DNA from: Trema orientale
Lineage: Eukaryota > Streptophyta > Magnoliopsida > Rosales > Cannabaceae
NCBI GenBank assembly: GCA_002914845.1
Contig: JXTC01000136.1
Span: 440,663-504,662, forward strand
Length of the DNA: 64,000 bases
Direction of reading: 5' to 3'
A model generated the notes under the pieces. It saw nothing but the letters and a program-made list of their open reading frames with translations, ran no database searches and was not told the origin of the DNA. Below, one piece after another: positions 46,827-58,760 of the stretch. A program made the translations under genes and the position numbers. How positions within the stretch are numbered: position 1 is the stretch's first letter; each line of letters begins with the position of its first letter.

Positions 46827-47015
46827 GGATTGTTTAGACTTCGGTGCCAATCTTACCTATACGAGGTTGTTTTAACAATGGTGCCAACCTCACTAACTCT
46901 CAGGTTATTTAGACTCCGATGACAACCTCACCTACACTCAGGTTGTTTAGACTCTGGTGACAACCTCACCTAAATCGGGTTGTTTAGACTCCGGTAACAA
47001 CCTCACCACACAATT
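46827..47015. repeat. Five-copy 37-38 bp minisatellite
   Basis: Units start at about 46,827, 46,864, 46,902, 46,940 and 46,977. Each reads approximately GGTTGTTTAGACTCCGGTGA then CAACCTCACCTA plus a variable CACTC/AATC end. Units 3-5 are closest to one another, and unit 1 is the most diverged. Each unit contains the inverted pair GGTTGT/ACAACC, so single units can fold. It is not a CRISPR: there are no unique spacers, and it lies in a plant nuclear repeat. Confidence 0.85.
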
Positions 47016-48433
47016 ATAATTTTGTTTTTGTTGAATCTCTCAGCTAGAATCTCTCTCTAATGAAAGTATTTGATACAAGGTAAGCTTAAAGAGAATAGAT
47101 GTAAACACAAGATATGATCTAATTTGGCTCAAGTGATTTTTGTGAAAAGGTGGATTTAAAAGTTTAGATCACAAAAATTTATTTGAACAACTTGAATATA
47201 TGATATAAATAATATAAGGGTGTTCAAAAGTTGTTTCAAGTATTAGAAAAGCTTCTATTTATAGACTTGAATGAAAACTAGCCGTTTTAGACCGTTTGAC
47301 AGACAATCTGTCATTTTTAGTAAACCGAAAGTGTGTTTTCAGTCGACCGAAAATATTAGCCGTTGGTAGTGCGGTTCTAACGGTCGAATCTGAAAATTGC
47401 TGAAAATTCGACAAGGAATTGGTAGACCGAAAATGAGAATCGGTCTGCTGAAAATACTCGAGAGCATGTTTTGATTTTTATTTCAAGTTTTTTTCGATTC
47501 TTTTCAAAATTATGAAAAATTGATTTTTATGAAATATGGATATTATATAATTTCATAAATCAATTTAAAAGCTTGTGTAAAATAAATTTTATATTTTAAT
47601 TAGAGATAAATAAATTTGACAGTATTGGTTTGAAAATTTCTAATTTTATGAAAAATTTGAGCCATTAAGATCATAATATTGTGAACAAGTATTCAAGTAC
47701 AAGATTTAAGCGTTTAACCTTTTGCTAGTCCAAGTTTTCTATTCTTGATCTTTGTCTTCAGGCTTGATTCTAATAAGTCAAATATGAATCCATCTTCAAG
47801 CTTGATTCTTTGATTAACTTGAGTTAGAACTTTTAAAGCTATTTCACTACACACTCAAGTTAAATCATTAGTACTAAATCAAATGTTTGTTATCTTCAAA
47901 ATAAGAGTGAGTAAGATTAAAACCTTAATTTCTCAACATATGTTCGACAAATTTTTGATTGAGGTCAAAATTTTCCGGCCGTTGGTCGGAAATCGATCAG
48001 AACAACCGGAAGAGACGGCATAACAAGTTCGACCACGGTTGTAATTTTTCGACCCTAGTCGAGTGGGGGCATCGTCAGGATCGGGACCCGCAATGGTGGC
48101 AGAAGTAGTTTGGAGTTTGTTAGAGAAGAATGTATTTTAAAGTTTATAAAGGAATAAGGTATCTAAGTAGTTTTACATGTGTGACATGACAATGTACTTT
48201 TGAAAATATCTATGGGTGAGTCCCCTTTTTCAACACGAGAGAGAGTTTAGTAGACCTTTGTGTAAGATCCCAATTTTGTTTCCAAAATTTTGAACTAATT
48301 TCTTCGGAGTACGCATAAAATTCCCATTTCCCCACATAAATCATGTAATCATATCTCGCCAGTCGCAACAATTTTTGAAAGACAGAAATAGAAGACGCAC
48401 CGTTTTGCGGTTCACTACCGACACGTAGTCCTC
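47016..48433. other. Repeat-derived intergenic DNA upstream of the BABAM1-like gene
   Basis: Short words such as GACCGAAAAT and CGGTCGAC/GTCGACCGAAA recur between 47,290 and 47,460, and GGTCGAAAATTTTCGAC-like inverted words occur near 47,940-48,060 and 46,330-46,350. Probably a decayed repeat; its family was not determined. Confidence 0.4.
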
Positions 48434-48505
48434 TCAAAACGACAGCGTTCGAACTCTTCGTCTTCAGAGTTCAGAGACCAGGGAGAGAGAGGGGGATTGG
48501 AAGAG
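48434..48505 (+). promoter_or_regulatory. Upstream region of the BABAM1-like gene with AAAACGACAGCG motif
   Basis: AAAACGACAGCG at about 48,437-48,448 is a half-match to the ACGACATGTCGT palindromes of the neighbouring promoters. It is followed by a purine-rich GAGAGAGAGGGGG leader just before the ATG. No clear TATA box was identified. Confidence 0.4.
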
Positions 48506-50573
48506 ATGGAAGGAATAGAGGGAGAGAGCTCAGCAGCGAGCAACTACACCTTGAGACCTTCACGAATAAGCAACGAAGATATTCTCTTCTGCATAGATGT
48601 GGACCCTGAATCGCTTGTTGAGATGAAAGTTTCGGGCCCAAATGGCCGACCCTTCACTCGCTTAGACTCCATCAAGCAAGCCATTCTTCTCTTCATCAAC
48701 GCCAAGCTCACCATCAATCCTGAACACCGATTTGCTTTCGCCACTCTTGGAAAATCCCCTTCTTGGGTGGGTACTTTCTTTTTATCCCATGCTTTCTGAT
48801 TGGTTCCCGAGAAAAAAAAAAATGTCGTTTTTTTTTAAGATTGAGAATTTCTGGGTTTTATGTGTATTTTCTTGGTTTCTGTTCTGCGTAATTGAATTGC
48901 TGAGAATCAGTATATGCCCTGTTGTTGATTTTTATAGCTCGGTTCTAAATAACCTAAATTTGATTTTTGGTTTCTCTTTTTAATGTGGATCAGGTTGAAA
49001 AATTAGAGGAAATTGCTTAGGTTATACTGTATTTTATGCCTGTTTCTGCCAAGTTTTCATGCATTTTGTACAAATTTTCATTTTGATGTTGTTGCTTTAG
49101 TATTGAACTTCACTCTTCAGCACATTTTTATTTTTGATTTAGTCATTTGTGTATTTCATTTATTTGAAACGGGCATTTTTATTCGATTTAGGAATGAGGA
49201 CTAATCATTAAAGCTTGTTAATTTTTGGGTAAGAATAAAGGAGGTAGTGGTGATTTAGTGTTTTTAGAGAGAACTAATTAGTTTTAGTTCCTTACAAATG
49301 TTAAGCCATATGGACCTGAATCTGGTCATGTGAAGGAGGAACAAAGTAGGTTTGATATTTTTTCGTCATCCATTGTTCGCCGATCAGCTTGACAGGCCTT
49401 GTTCTTTCTCTCTGGAATTCTGTGGGATGCAGCTCTTGGTCCCTGATCTTTTAGCTTGCTATTATGAAGCCATTAGAAGTGTTTTGCATTTGCTTAAAGG
49501 TCTTATGAGTACGGATGTATCATCCTGCTGTTCTGAAATTAGATACTGTATACGGCCTTACGAAGCAAATTCCATTTCCTTCATTCAACCATCCTTGTTT
49601 AGTACATTTTTTATGCTAGTGGCAAAGATTCTTGAAATAATTTCTCTTTCTCCCTTATTCTTCTACTTGTTTTATGCTCATGCTGCTATTAGTATGTTTT
49701 AAAACAAAACAATGGTCACTTGAAATATAAACAAGAGTAATAGATATTTGATATTTACTCAAACACGAGAATACTGAATACCCTTTACTAAGGTATACGA
49801 AATTGAAAAATGAAAGTATTCCAGATTTTTCCTTAAACAGCTCAATTATCTTTTGCATCCAATTTTGTATAGATGTTTACGATTGAGTCAAAAGCTTTTC
49901 TCTTTTATATTTTGAATAAGCTTCGGAAAGAGTTTAGCAGTGAAGTTGAGTCTGCAATTGAAGCATTTCGGGGACTCTCAGCGACTCAATCCTCTGGTCA
50001 AGCAGATCTCACCAATCTATTCCGTGTAGCGGCTCATGAAGCAAAGAGATCCCGAGCCCAGAATCGCATTCTTAGGGTGGTAAGTAGTTGCTTCACTTCT
50101 CTTTATGCCTTCTCACAGTCTTTAACCAATTGATGATACTTAAATTTTGCTTACCAATTGCAAAATTCTCTCTTTCCATGAAACTGTTCTTTTTTAAGCC
50201 TGACATGCTTGCCCTTTAGATTCTCATCTACTGCAGATCATCCGTACGGCCACAACACCAATGGCCTGTAAACCAGAAGTTCTTTACTATGGATGTTATT
50301 TACCTTCACGACAAGCCTGGACCTGACAACTGCCCACAAGAGGTCTATGACTCACTCGTAGATGCCCTGGACCATGTTAGTGAATATGAAGGCTACATTT
50401 TCGAGAGCGGCCAGGGGCTACAGCGTGTTCTCTTCAAGTACATGTGTATACTGCTAGCACACCCTCAACAGCGTTGCCCACAAGAGTATGTGGACATACC
50501 AAAGTCTCTTACAAAGAAGTCGCCTCCAACGGATGCGATGCCTGAAGATAGTGTACCTATATCCAGCCAATGA
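48506..50573 (+). CDS. BABAM1/MERIT40-like protein (BRISC and BRCA1-A complex member 1-like), 257 aa
   Basis: Three exons join in frame: 48,506-48,766, 49,921-50,079, 50,220-50,573, with GT-AG introns. The ATG at 48,506 was chosen because it opens the family-like MEGIEGESS start. Residues 24-36 (EDILFCIDVDPES) begin a von Willebrand A-like fold, with DVDPES at the place of the metal-site motif. Further family blocks are LRKEFSSEVESAIEAFRGLS, LFRVAAHEAKRSRAQNRI, YCRSSVRPQHQWPV, VIYLHDKPGPDNCPQEVYD, YEGYIFESGQGL and HPQQRC. In animals MERIT40 scaffolds the BRCC36 K63-deubiquitinase in nuclear BRCA1-A and cytoplasmic BRISC; the plant role is less studied and is inferred here. Length is near that of plant relatives, so it looks complete. 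Intron 1 is 1,154 bp. Confidence 0.93.
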
Positions 50574-51040
50574 GATGCAAGAAATCAGTTTACTGAACTC
50601 ATGTATTTTCTTATGTTTTACCATATATGTGCAGTTTTGTTGTATCATTAGAAGTGGATGTGAGATCATGCCGATAGTGTCCGATATGCATATATTTATG
50701 GGAATCGCTTTTCACAATGCCTTGAATCTGTTGTTATTTGAATATTGTTGTTCATTTTAGTATACCTTTACTTGAGCTTTTTCACATGTATTGTGTAAGA
50801 TATTATTGGTTAACCAAGACCTATTGATTATATGTTACGTTTTGGATCACTGTGATTGCTTGATGGGATGTTTCATTCTCTTGTTTGTGGCCATCATCAT
50901 TCATCTTGTGCTATGCCCAAATTTGGGCGCTTCGTGTTTGACTGATTAACATTGAACCTTCAGAGTCGAGGTTTGGCTTGCTAATCATGGTCAAAACTCA
51001 AGTCACTAGTGCAAACCTTTGAGAATATATTTTGAATCCT
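50574..51040 (+). other. 3' flank of the BABAM1-like gene
   Basis: Directly follows the stop codon. Part is presumably 3' UTR; no polyadenylation site could be fixed. No other gene was seen. Confidence 0.5.
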
Positions 51041-51483
51041 TAATATACGAGGAAGAAAAGAAAGAATTAAATCAACTAAACTAAACAATGTCACCAATAG
51101 CAAGGTCAATATTCATTGATTCATGAACGTATAAGATAGGTGCACTCCATTCAATTCTTCAACACATTTCATCATAAAATGTAGTTTTGTTTAATTCCTA
51201 GTTCTTTTAATATGAAATCCTTTGAAAATGACAACATATCAAATTTTTAGACTAACACGAATTGCCACATATTTGTTGCTGACCTTCAGTGGTTGGAAAT
51301 CTTTAGCTCTTCCACATCTGAAAGACCAAAAGCTACAGTACGATATTCTTATTCCTTTGGATCATAACTTCAGCAATTTGCTTTTTTCATTATTTGTTCT
51401 TTTAACACATCACGTAAACCTACTATATATTGTGTGGTAAGAAGCTTTGAAAGCGCTATTTTTCATTTTATTTTTTCAACTAG

Positions 51484-51745
51484 ACTCCTGACCTTTGGGG
51501 TGGGCCAAGAGATTTCTTCTCCTAAAAATGTTGGTTCCTTGAAATTACTTATTCTTTGCTTTACCAATGCTTTCAGTTCATTGGCCATATATGTATTTTG
51601 TTCTTCCTCTGCATTATTTAATCCAAATTTGTTGAAAAGACTTCTTCTTCAGCCTGCTTTCTTCGCTAATCTATATGACTCGAGGCTTCCAATCACGAAG
51701 TAGACAATACAATTGGTTTTACTTTTAGAAATATAAGAACCAAAA
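51484..51745 (-). pseudogene. Possible decayed coding fragment, unrecognised
   Basis: Read leftward on the minus strand, one frame stays open for roughly 90 codons except for a single TGA. It has a protein-like mix of residues, e.g. YFVIGSLESYRLAKKAG before the stop and ELKALVKQRISNFKEPTFLG after it, ending at a TGA near 51,465. It has no start of its own and no domain I recognise. It could be a relic exon or retrocopy, or simply chance in AT-rich DNA. Confidence 0.18.
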
Positions 51746-53587
51746 AAAATAAGTATTATTGGTTTCCCATTAATGACAAAAATAAATATATACATTTATA
51801 CTAGTATTCTTTTAAGGCTATGTTGGTCTTCGGAGAATGAACGGATGAGATGAAACAATCATAACACACACAATTGTAACAACATCATCTTGCTGTGAAA
51901 CTTTATAGGATAAATAAAGTTCACTATTTATTAGACGGTGATGATTAGTCATATGCGATATATCTGATACTGAAAAAATAAAAATCTATGTGGTATCACA
52001 TACAATAACAAATGTCTCACTGTAAAACCTACGAGAATAGATAATTGTGACGCAACAGTTTTAAGATGCTAGCAGCTAACAACTCATATTTATGATTTAT
52101 AACAAAAAAAAACTAAGCTAAAGTCAGCTTATAATTTATATAGAGATTTATCAACATCACCCATATTGTCAATGATAAACTTTGGTTGGTGATAAAGAAA
52201 AGTCCACGTATTGTAGGGTGAGGATGCTATCTGATTAAAAAAGAAAAGGAAAACATGCTATCTGATAGTTTCATCAACCGGCATGACGTGTAGTATTATA
52301 CTTTAGGTGGGTTCCTTATCGGCTTATGCACGATTTTATTCAATTATGGAGAGTTATTGCATTTTTCTAATGGTATAACTACATATCTGATTAATTATAT
52401 AGTACATCCTTTCTAGTGTTTGACCGCTTGCTATATATATATATATTTTCCTAAAAAATTGACAATAGGTATGCATACTTTGCATCTTTTTATAAATTAG
52501 TCTTTAAGGAAGAGTAGACCAATTAATCGAGTGGCAAATGGATCCAACCCATTTCCCAGTAGATTGCATCGAGTTGGTCAACTTTTCTACAGAGTTCAAA
52601 GCTTTCTAGTTGCTTTTTTGAACTCTCCCACTTGAATGGAATGGCCTGCATTGCACCAAGAACAGTCTAGCTTGTGAGTAGCACAATCCAGTGAATAATA
52701 TTCAATATGCAATATATTGAACCTCACTATTGGTAATAGTGAGGAAGTGTAGTTATTAACCACACTGTACTCGCAACCACAGTAGGCAATTATTTTAGTG
52801 TATTGCAATCACTATTTTAGTAAGCATCACAAGTTCATAATTTAGTGTAGATTATATACCATAAAAATGTCTCAAATTCTAAGAACAAAAACTTTTTTGA
52901 CAGAGATTTTGTCCGACACAAAATGATCGATTCTTAAATTGGAATCGACCACAATAGAATTTGCTATAAATGATAGAAACCAAATAAATATAATATGGCT
53001 TGCTTAATTAGTTAGCTAATTATCCTATTGAAAGAGATAATTCATTATTTATAATGATTAATCAATCTTCATTTATCACGTTGCCCATTTCTGGAGGATT
53101 ATGCAGTGTTTCCCTTTTGATCATGGTGAATTTTTAGGGTTGCATATTTGAACCTTCAATTACGATTTCACTAGGCAAAAGAGAACAAGCCTCTTCTGTT
53201 TTGTGTTTGACTCTGAAAATTATAAAAATAGACACACAAAAGTTGTTCATGGAATATGCATTTGTCCTTTTAGGTGAATCTTGGGGTAGCCCAATATAAG
53301 GGACACTTCTCACACTATATAATATATATTTTTTCAAGTGATGATCTAAGCCAAATTAAGCAATTTTACCAATTTTAGCCCACTAGGGGCCAAATCAGCT
53401 CCAATATAAATATATAATGACATTATCTTGCTAACGTGCGCGCGTTTGGCGGCAAAAATACTATATTTAAATTACTCATAAGTTAGGACTAGGGACTATA
53501 AAAAAGAAAAAACTTTGGTTAAAACTTAAAAATAAGGAGGAGAAAAGAAAAAAAATACATTCATACCATTCTATTATTCCAGTCGCT
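51746..53587. other. AT-rich intergenic DNA upstream of the PP2C gene
   Basis: No gene or complete mobile element was recognised. The short interval 53,430-53,587 (with GTGCGCGCGTTTGGCGGC at about 53,437) is probably the PP2C promoter and 5' UTR. Confidence 0.5.
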
Positions 53588-55079
53588 ATGGGAATCTGTA
53601 TATCCAAAGCATCTTCAGAGATTCACAATGCCGATTCCGAACACGGCCATGAAAACGCAGTCATCTTCTTCGACCCTCAAAACGATTCCACTCAGCATCA
53701 GAGCCTCTCCTCTGTTTACTCCAGAGAAGGAAGCAAAGGCCTCAACCAAGATTCCGCTATTCTCTACCAGGTTCGGTTCTTCTTCTTCTTTCGCCATTGT
53801 TACGGTTCGATCTCAGTTTTTCTGGTTCGAATTTCGTGAATCTGAAACTTTTTTTATTTTCCTTTTTTGGATAGGGTTTTGGAGTAGGAGATGGAGCTTT
53901 CTGTGGAGTCTTCGATGGCCATGGAAAGAACGGCCACGTAGTGAGTGAGATCGTGAGGAATCGTCTTCCTCTGCTCTTACTCAGCCAGAAGGACGCCATT
54001 TCCAAGCTCAACACCGCGTTGAGCGAAGGAGTTTACGAGAAGCTCGGAGAGAAAACCAGCTGCGATGATGAATTAGTACGGTCCGATTTTGATCAGGAGT
54101 CTCGGAAATGGAAAGAGGCTATAGCCAGTTCGTTCAAGGTTATGGACAAGGAGATTAAGCTTCGAGAAAATTTTGACTTCTCTTGTAGTGGAACCACCGC
54201 GGTTGTCGCCATAAGAGAGGTGAAAGAATTGAGAAGAGTTCGAAGTTTCGAATCATAGTGTTTTCTTTTCATTTTTCAAAATTTTTACGATTACTGAATT
54301 TTTTTTTTTTTCGGTCTTTGTAAATTGAACAGGGAGAAGATCTAATTATGGCGAATTTGGGCGATTCGAGAGCAATTTTGGGGACAAGTACGGAGAATGG
54401 AATCAAGGCCGTTCAATTGACCACCGATCTAAAGCCTGGCTTACCAAGTAAGCAAAGAAAATTTTCTTTTTGGCTATGGTTTTTGGCGCAATTTTCCGAT
54501 CCAAATGGCGGGATATAATCGTTGTTTGTTGTTCGTGATCACAGGTGAAGCAGATAGAATAAGGAGTTGTAATGGACGAGTACTTGCACTGAAGAACGAG
54601 CCTCACATCCAGCGGGTGTGGCTGCCACATGAGGACGCCCCTGGCCTGGCCATGTCTCGAGCTTTCGGAGATTTTCTACTTAAAGACTACGGCATCATTG
54701 CTGTCCCTGATGTCTCCTACCGCCGCCTGACTCCCAAAGACCAATTCATCGTCCTCGCTACTGATGGGGTAAGAGTGAGACTCTAAAATGTTTTACTTGA
54801 ACAAAAATGAAACATGGATACTCACAAGTCACAACAACAATTTTTCATAATGGTTTTTGGTTTTGAAACGGATAGGTTTGGGACGTGTTGAGTAACGACG
54901 AGGTTGCATCGATTGTATGGAAAGCAAAGAGCGAGGAGGTGGCAGCGAGGGCGGTGGTTGAGGCGGCTGCGGCCGCCTGGAGAACCAAGTTCCCTGCTTC
55001 TAAGATAGATGACTGCACCGTGGTTTGCCTCTTCTTCCAGAGGAAACAGCAGAGTGTCGTTCCTGGTGTAACGACTTGA
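53588..55079 (+). CDS. Protein phosphatase 2C (PPM family, clade E-like), 356 aa
   Basis: Five exons join in frame: 53,588-53,770; 53,875-54,219; 54,333-54,447; 54,545-54,768; 54,876-55,079. The product is a Mn2+/Mg2+-dependent Ser/Thr phosphatase. Signature blocks are NQDSA (53-57), VFDGHGKNGH with metal-binding D75 and G76, SCSGTTAVVA, NLGDSRA (184-190), LAMSRAFGDFLLKDYG, ATDGVWDV with D288, and SKIDDCTVVCL with D334/D335. All expected acidic metal ligands appear present, so it should be active. The N-terminus MGICISKAS has Gly2 and Cys4, the pattern for N-myristoylation plus palmitoylation, which suggests plasma-membrane attachment as for clade E relatives. Those include phosphatases in stomatal and growth signalling; the specific orthologue is not determined. 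It converges with the PHAX gene about 850 bp downstream. Confidence 0.95.
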
Positions 55080-55934
55080 GCTTTTTGTTTGTATATTTTC
55101 TTCTATCATGTCGATACAGGCCTGGCCTGGCCGGCCTCCCTTTACGCCTGCAGCCACCTCTCCTTGGTGATTTTTCAGTACGGAGAAGGCTCAGGCTCCA
55201 ATCAAGTATGATGCTGCTGCATACAAGTTCGATATTTGAAGTGAAAGTAAAACATGTAAACTGCCTTTGTTTTTTTTTTTTTTCAACTACATGAAAAAGA
55301 AAGAAGAATGATAGGTTGTTGATTGGTCAAACTTTGATAATGTTAAGATCGGGAACGATGAAAAAAACCAAAGGGATTTCCCATTATGTTTTTCTATTGA
55401 TACTGCTCTCTTTTTTCTTTTTCCATTTTTTTCCACCATTTACATTCGGTGACTTTAGAGCTTTTATCAATTGCCATTCGTATATCCTTTGAGCTTTGTC
55501 TAACATTCAAGAATATACGATGAAAAGAATATTCATGAATGTGTGAAACTAATTCAAAAAAGGAACCAATCCAGTGGGTATTTACTCAATTAAAATTCAT
55601 CTTACATGAGGTAGAGAAAGAAAGTGCATTATACAGTGCATTTATTATTATTATTTTTTTTCCTAATTACCGTTAGATGTTGATCCAATGACTAAAAAAA
55701 AAATAACCTACAGATAGCTGAAATAAACAAAATTACCATTCAAAAAAGACCAAGAATCAGTAAAGCCTTTTTCTTCAGACAAAATTTTTAATGATATATT
55801 GATATACTCAGAAAAACTCAGTAACAAATTGTTGGCTCCAGAAAAACAAATAACAAATCAATTCTATGTATTCCCAACCCCATCTTGAGCAAAACCGAAC
55901 CTAGAGCATAATTAAAAATTAATTGTTTCAACAG
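55080..55934. other. Convergent intergenic spacer between PP2C and PHAX
   Basis: Holds the 3' ends of both genes. Around 55,655-55,730, TACCGTTAGATGTTGATCCA then ATGACT, an A-run and ACCTACAGATAGCT form a partial, diverged copy of the ACCTATNNATAGGT repeat family. No gene lies here. Confidence 0.55.
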
Positions 55935-58760
55935 TCAAGTTGTATCATCTTTCGGACCCCCTCCTAGTAGGTCATCATCATAAGAAACAGGTACCCTTAA
56001 CCTCCCATGGACAGATACTCGTTTCTCCTCATCATTTGAGGGCTCATTTTGATTCTTCACTTCTGACATGACTTGCAAACGATCCGAACCATCAGATAGT
56101 GTTTTCCTCGTGAAGTCATCTGCAATCTTTTGAGATGAGCCATCTTTCCCTTGCTCAGTTGCTTGCCTCAGATTTGGTCGCTTGAATTGCTTCTGCGGAA
56201 GGATAAAGAAACTTATTAGGAACTAGTAATTGACAGGGAAATGAGATCAAGACAAAAAGCTGCTATTTTCTGCAAATATTATGACTCCACAAAACGATTC
56301 CAATTAAGACTTCAGATGACCAGTTACGTAAACAGCAGAAAGTGTGAGGAGCAGTAAATTTAACATCATTTTCAGGTTCTCTCATTTTTCACAATACTCG
56401 ATGCACTTTAAAAGATGCTTTGCATCAAGAAACACTCGCAACTGCCTCCCCCACCATGGTGATGGGGTTTAATTATGAATTATTACTATGATTATATTTT
56501 TTAAAACAGAATATCCTAAACGATCTCAGATAGATACAAGCAATAAAACATAAAAAAATAATCAAAAAACATGTGTGCCCCTAAATATGCATATGCAGGT
56601 CACTGGATCAGATAAATAAAGGTTCTTTGTGCACCTCAAATTCCTTTGCTTTATTCATTATCTCTTTGTACGCTTTTGGTTCTCGTGTTTTAATGATGCT
56701 CCATAATATGCCGCCACCTGTTCGAAATCGTCTGCCATCAGCAGTCATCTGACCTCCACAAGCCTGAACAGCATCCACCTGAAATAATGATGTCACTCAT
56801 CAAAAAATTGATAGCACACACTTTACGAGGGAAACAAGTAAGCCATTATTCAGAAAATATAATTCCATTGGCCTAAAAGTGAACAATATCTGTAACCTAA
56901 TAAGTGGAAAATGAACTCAAAATTATTGCACAGAAATACTCGAACAAGATGCTTCCAAAAAGATACGTTCTCTCCCTACAAACTGACAAACAAAGAGCTG
57001 AACACTCAGAAAACTCCTGCTAACTAACCTCACAGAACTTAATCATGGGCAGCCAAAATTTTCTCTAAAAACAAATCATGAACTGAAAAGTTCTACTGTC
57101 TTTCCAATTTTCTCTACCTATGTTAAGTATGTCAGTAATAGATCAGCAGACACGGATTATCAGTTTCAAAGCCAAAATGAGTAGACTGGTATATTAAAGA
57201 GAACCAAGTTATTTTATAACCCGTTAACCATGCTTGTTAGAATTTAATCTTACATGCAATTGGCTAAGAAAATTACCAAAGGAAAACGATATCAACCTAT
57301 ACAAATAGCAAACGGGGAAGACTCGGCCAGGGAACATCAAAGCTTGAAGGAGCAAAATAGCTTTTACATCTACAAGAGAAATCTGCAAGTGTTCGGAAAC
57401 AATTGTTGAGTATCAGAAATTAGGAAACCATGGATGGCTAACTCGAGTGGGTAAGCATTTTCAGCCCCTCGGCTGGTCCAACATCAAGCACAACCAGTTT
57501 CTCACCTTTTCTTGGAAGGGGGTAAATAAAAACACCAAGTAAGTCTAATAACGACAAAGGAAAAAAGAAAAAAAAGAAAGTTAAATGTGGATTAAAGAAC
57601 AGAAGAACAGAGAGAAGGCTCTGATGGTAAAATCAACCTTAAAAAGCAATGCAATTCCAAGTCTATACTCCATTCACCCAATAACAAGATCCATAGGGCA
57701 ACACATGAAGAGGCTTTAATAAGCCATGAAAGGATAAGACTGAGATACAGCAAATCAATTTTAAGAGACTTCTACGAAATGCAAGGTGCAGAAAAGTTCC
57801 ATCAAAGAAATTCATTTAAGAGACATCTGCCACAACCATTTCCTATAACTAATTCATTTGAGCATAGTGGAAAGATAGATCTTCTCGAGAGAAGACACAC
57901 AAACACACAAGGCAGAAAACATAACAAAGACAAGTTACTGAAAACTTTAAAAAAAAAAAAAAAAAAGTTTAGTAGGTTGTAAATGCTCATTTTATTGCTT
58001 AAGAAGATAAGTAAATTGTTACCAAACATAATTCTCTGTACTTATAAAACTAACATTGGATAGCAAAGTATAATCAGTTAAGTTATTTTCAGTACCTCCT
58101 TTATGAGATCAGATAACGCCGAGACCCCAAGACATCCAACTGCTGTATAAACCATGTACGATTTCTTCTCTTTCAAACGCCTACATGTATCTATCACAAA
58201 TCTGCAAAGGACAAAACTTAAAAGATGTTAACCACACAGGAAGAGCTCCCAAAAATCTTCTGATAAACAAAACTAATTGAGAAAACATAGATATGTCACA
58301 ATATTTTCTATCTTTGGCATTAACAGTAGGCCTTAAAGTTTAAAGCAAAGATCGGATAAAAGGAGTATTCTTTAACTGAATACCGATCAAGAAAATTGTA
58401 TAAGAGAAAAAAAAAAAGCATAGTTTGATGTGCATTCAAAGTGTAAATCAACAAATAAAATTCTATGCCAATTTAAAAAAATAATAATAATAAAAACCTG
58501 TCTATATCCCCAACATAGGGCCCTGGAACACTCCTTTTCCGCTTGTTCTTCTTCTTGTTCGCCCTCCGCCTGCGATTTTTACTTTGAGATTCTTTGTTAT
58601 TAACATTCAAATCTCCAACATTGCTTTCACCCAAATCATTATGTGAATTGTGCGCCTCCACAAGTTCACCTTCTTCCACATCAAGCATTTCAACATCTTC
58701 ATCATCTTCAAAGATTCCCACTTCGTTCAGGGCATCTAATATGCTTTCTCCTCCTTCCAT
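55935..58760 (-). CDS. PHAX-like RNA-binding protein, 256 aa
   Basis: Four coding exons join in frame on the minus strand: 58,498-58,760; 58,096-58,201; 56,635-56,778; 55,935-56,192. The acidic N-terminus (MEGGESILDALNEVGIFEDDEDVEM) is followed by a basic stretch with RRRRANKKKNKRKR (about 66-80), a likely nuclear localisation signal. The PHAX RNA-binding domain spans ~86-175, including GDIDRFVIDTCRRLKEKKSY, VGCLGVSALSDLIKEVDAVQ, GGQMTADGRRFRTGGGILW and IIKTREPKAYKEIM. The tail is rich in charged residues, ending LLGGGPKDDTT. Animal PHAX bridges capped U snRNA, the cap-binding complex and CRM1 for nuclear export. Plant proteins keep the RNA-binding domain; the export role is inferred. Intron 2 (1,317 bp) is large and repeat-poor. 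Confidence 0.94.

Noticed and set aside
46827-47015. CRISPR-like regular spacing of similar 37-38 bp units
   Set aside because: Units are contiguous diverged tandem copies with no unique spacers, and this is plant nuclear DNA.
51222-51703. Two plus-strand frames of 72 and 89 codons
   Set aside because: Low-complexity hydrophobic content, no splice support or domain; the minus strand is slightly more protein-like.
57425-57530. SINE-like ATGGCTAACTCGAGTGGGTA stretch inside a PHAX intron
   Set aside because: An A-box resemblance only; no B box or poly-A tail with target duplication.
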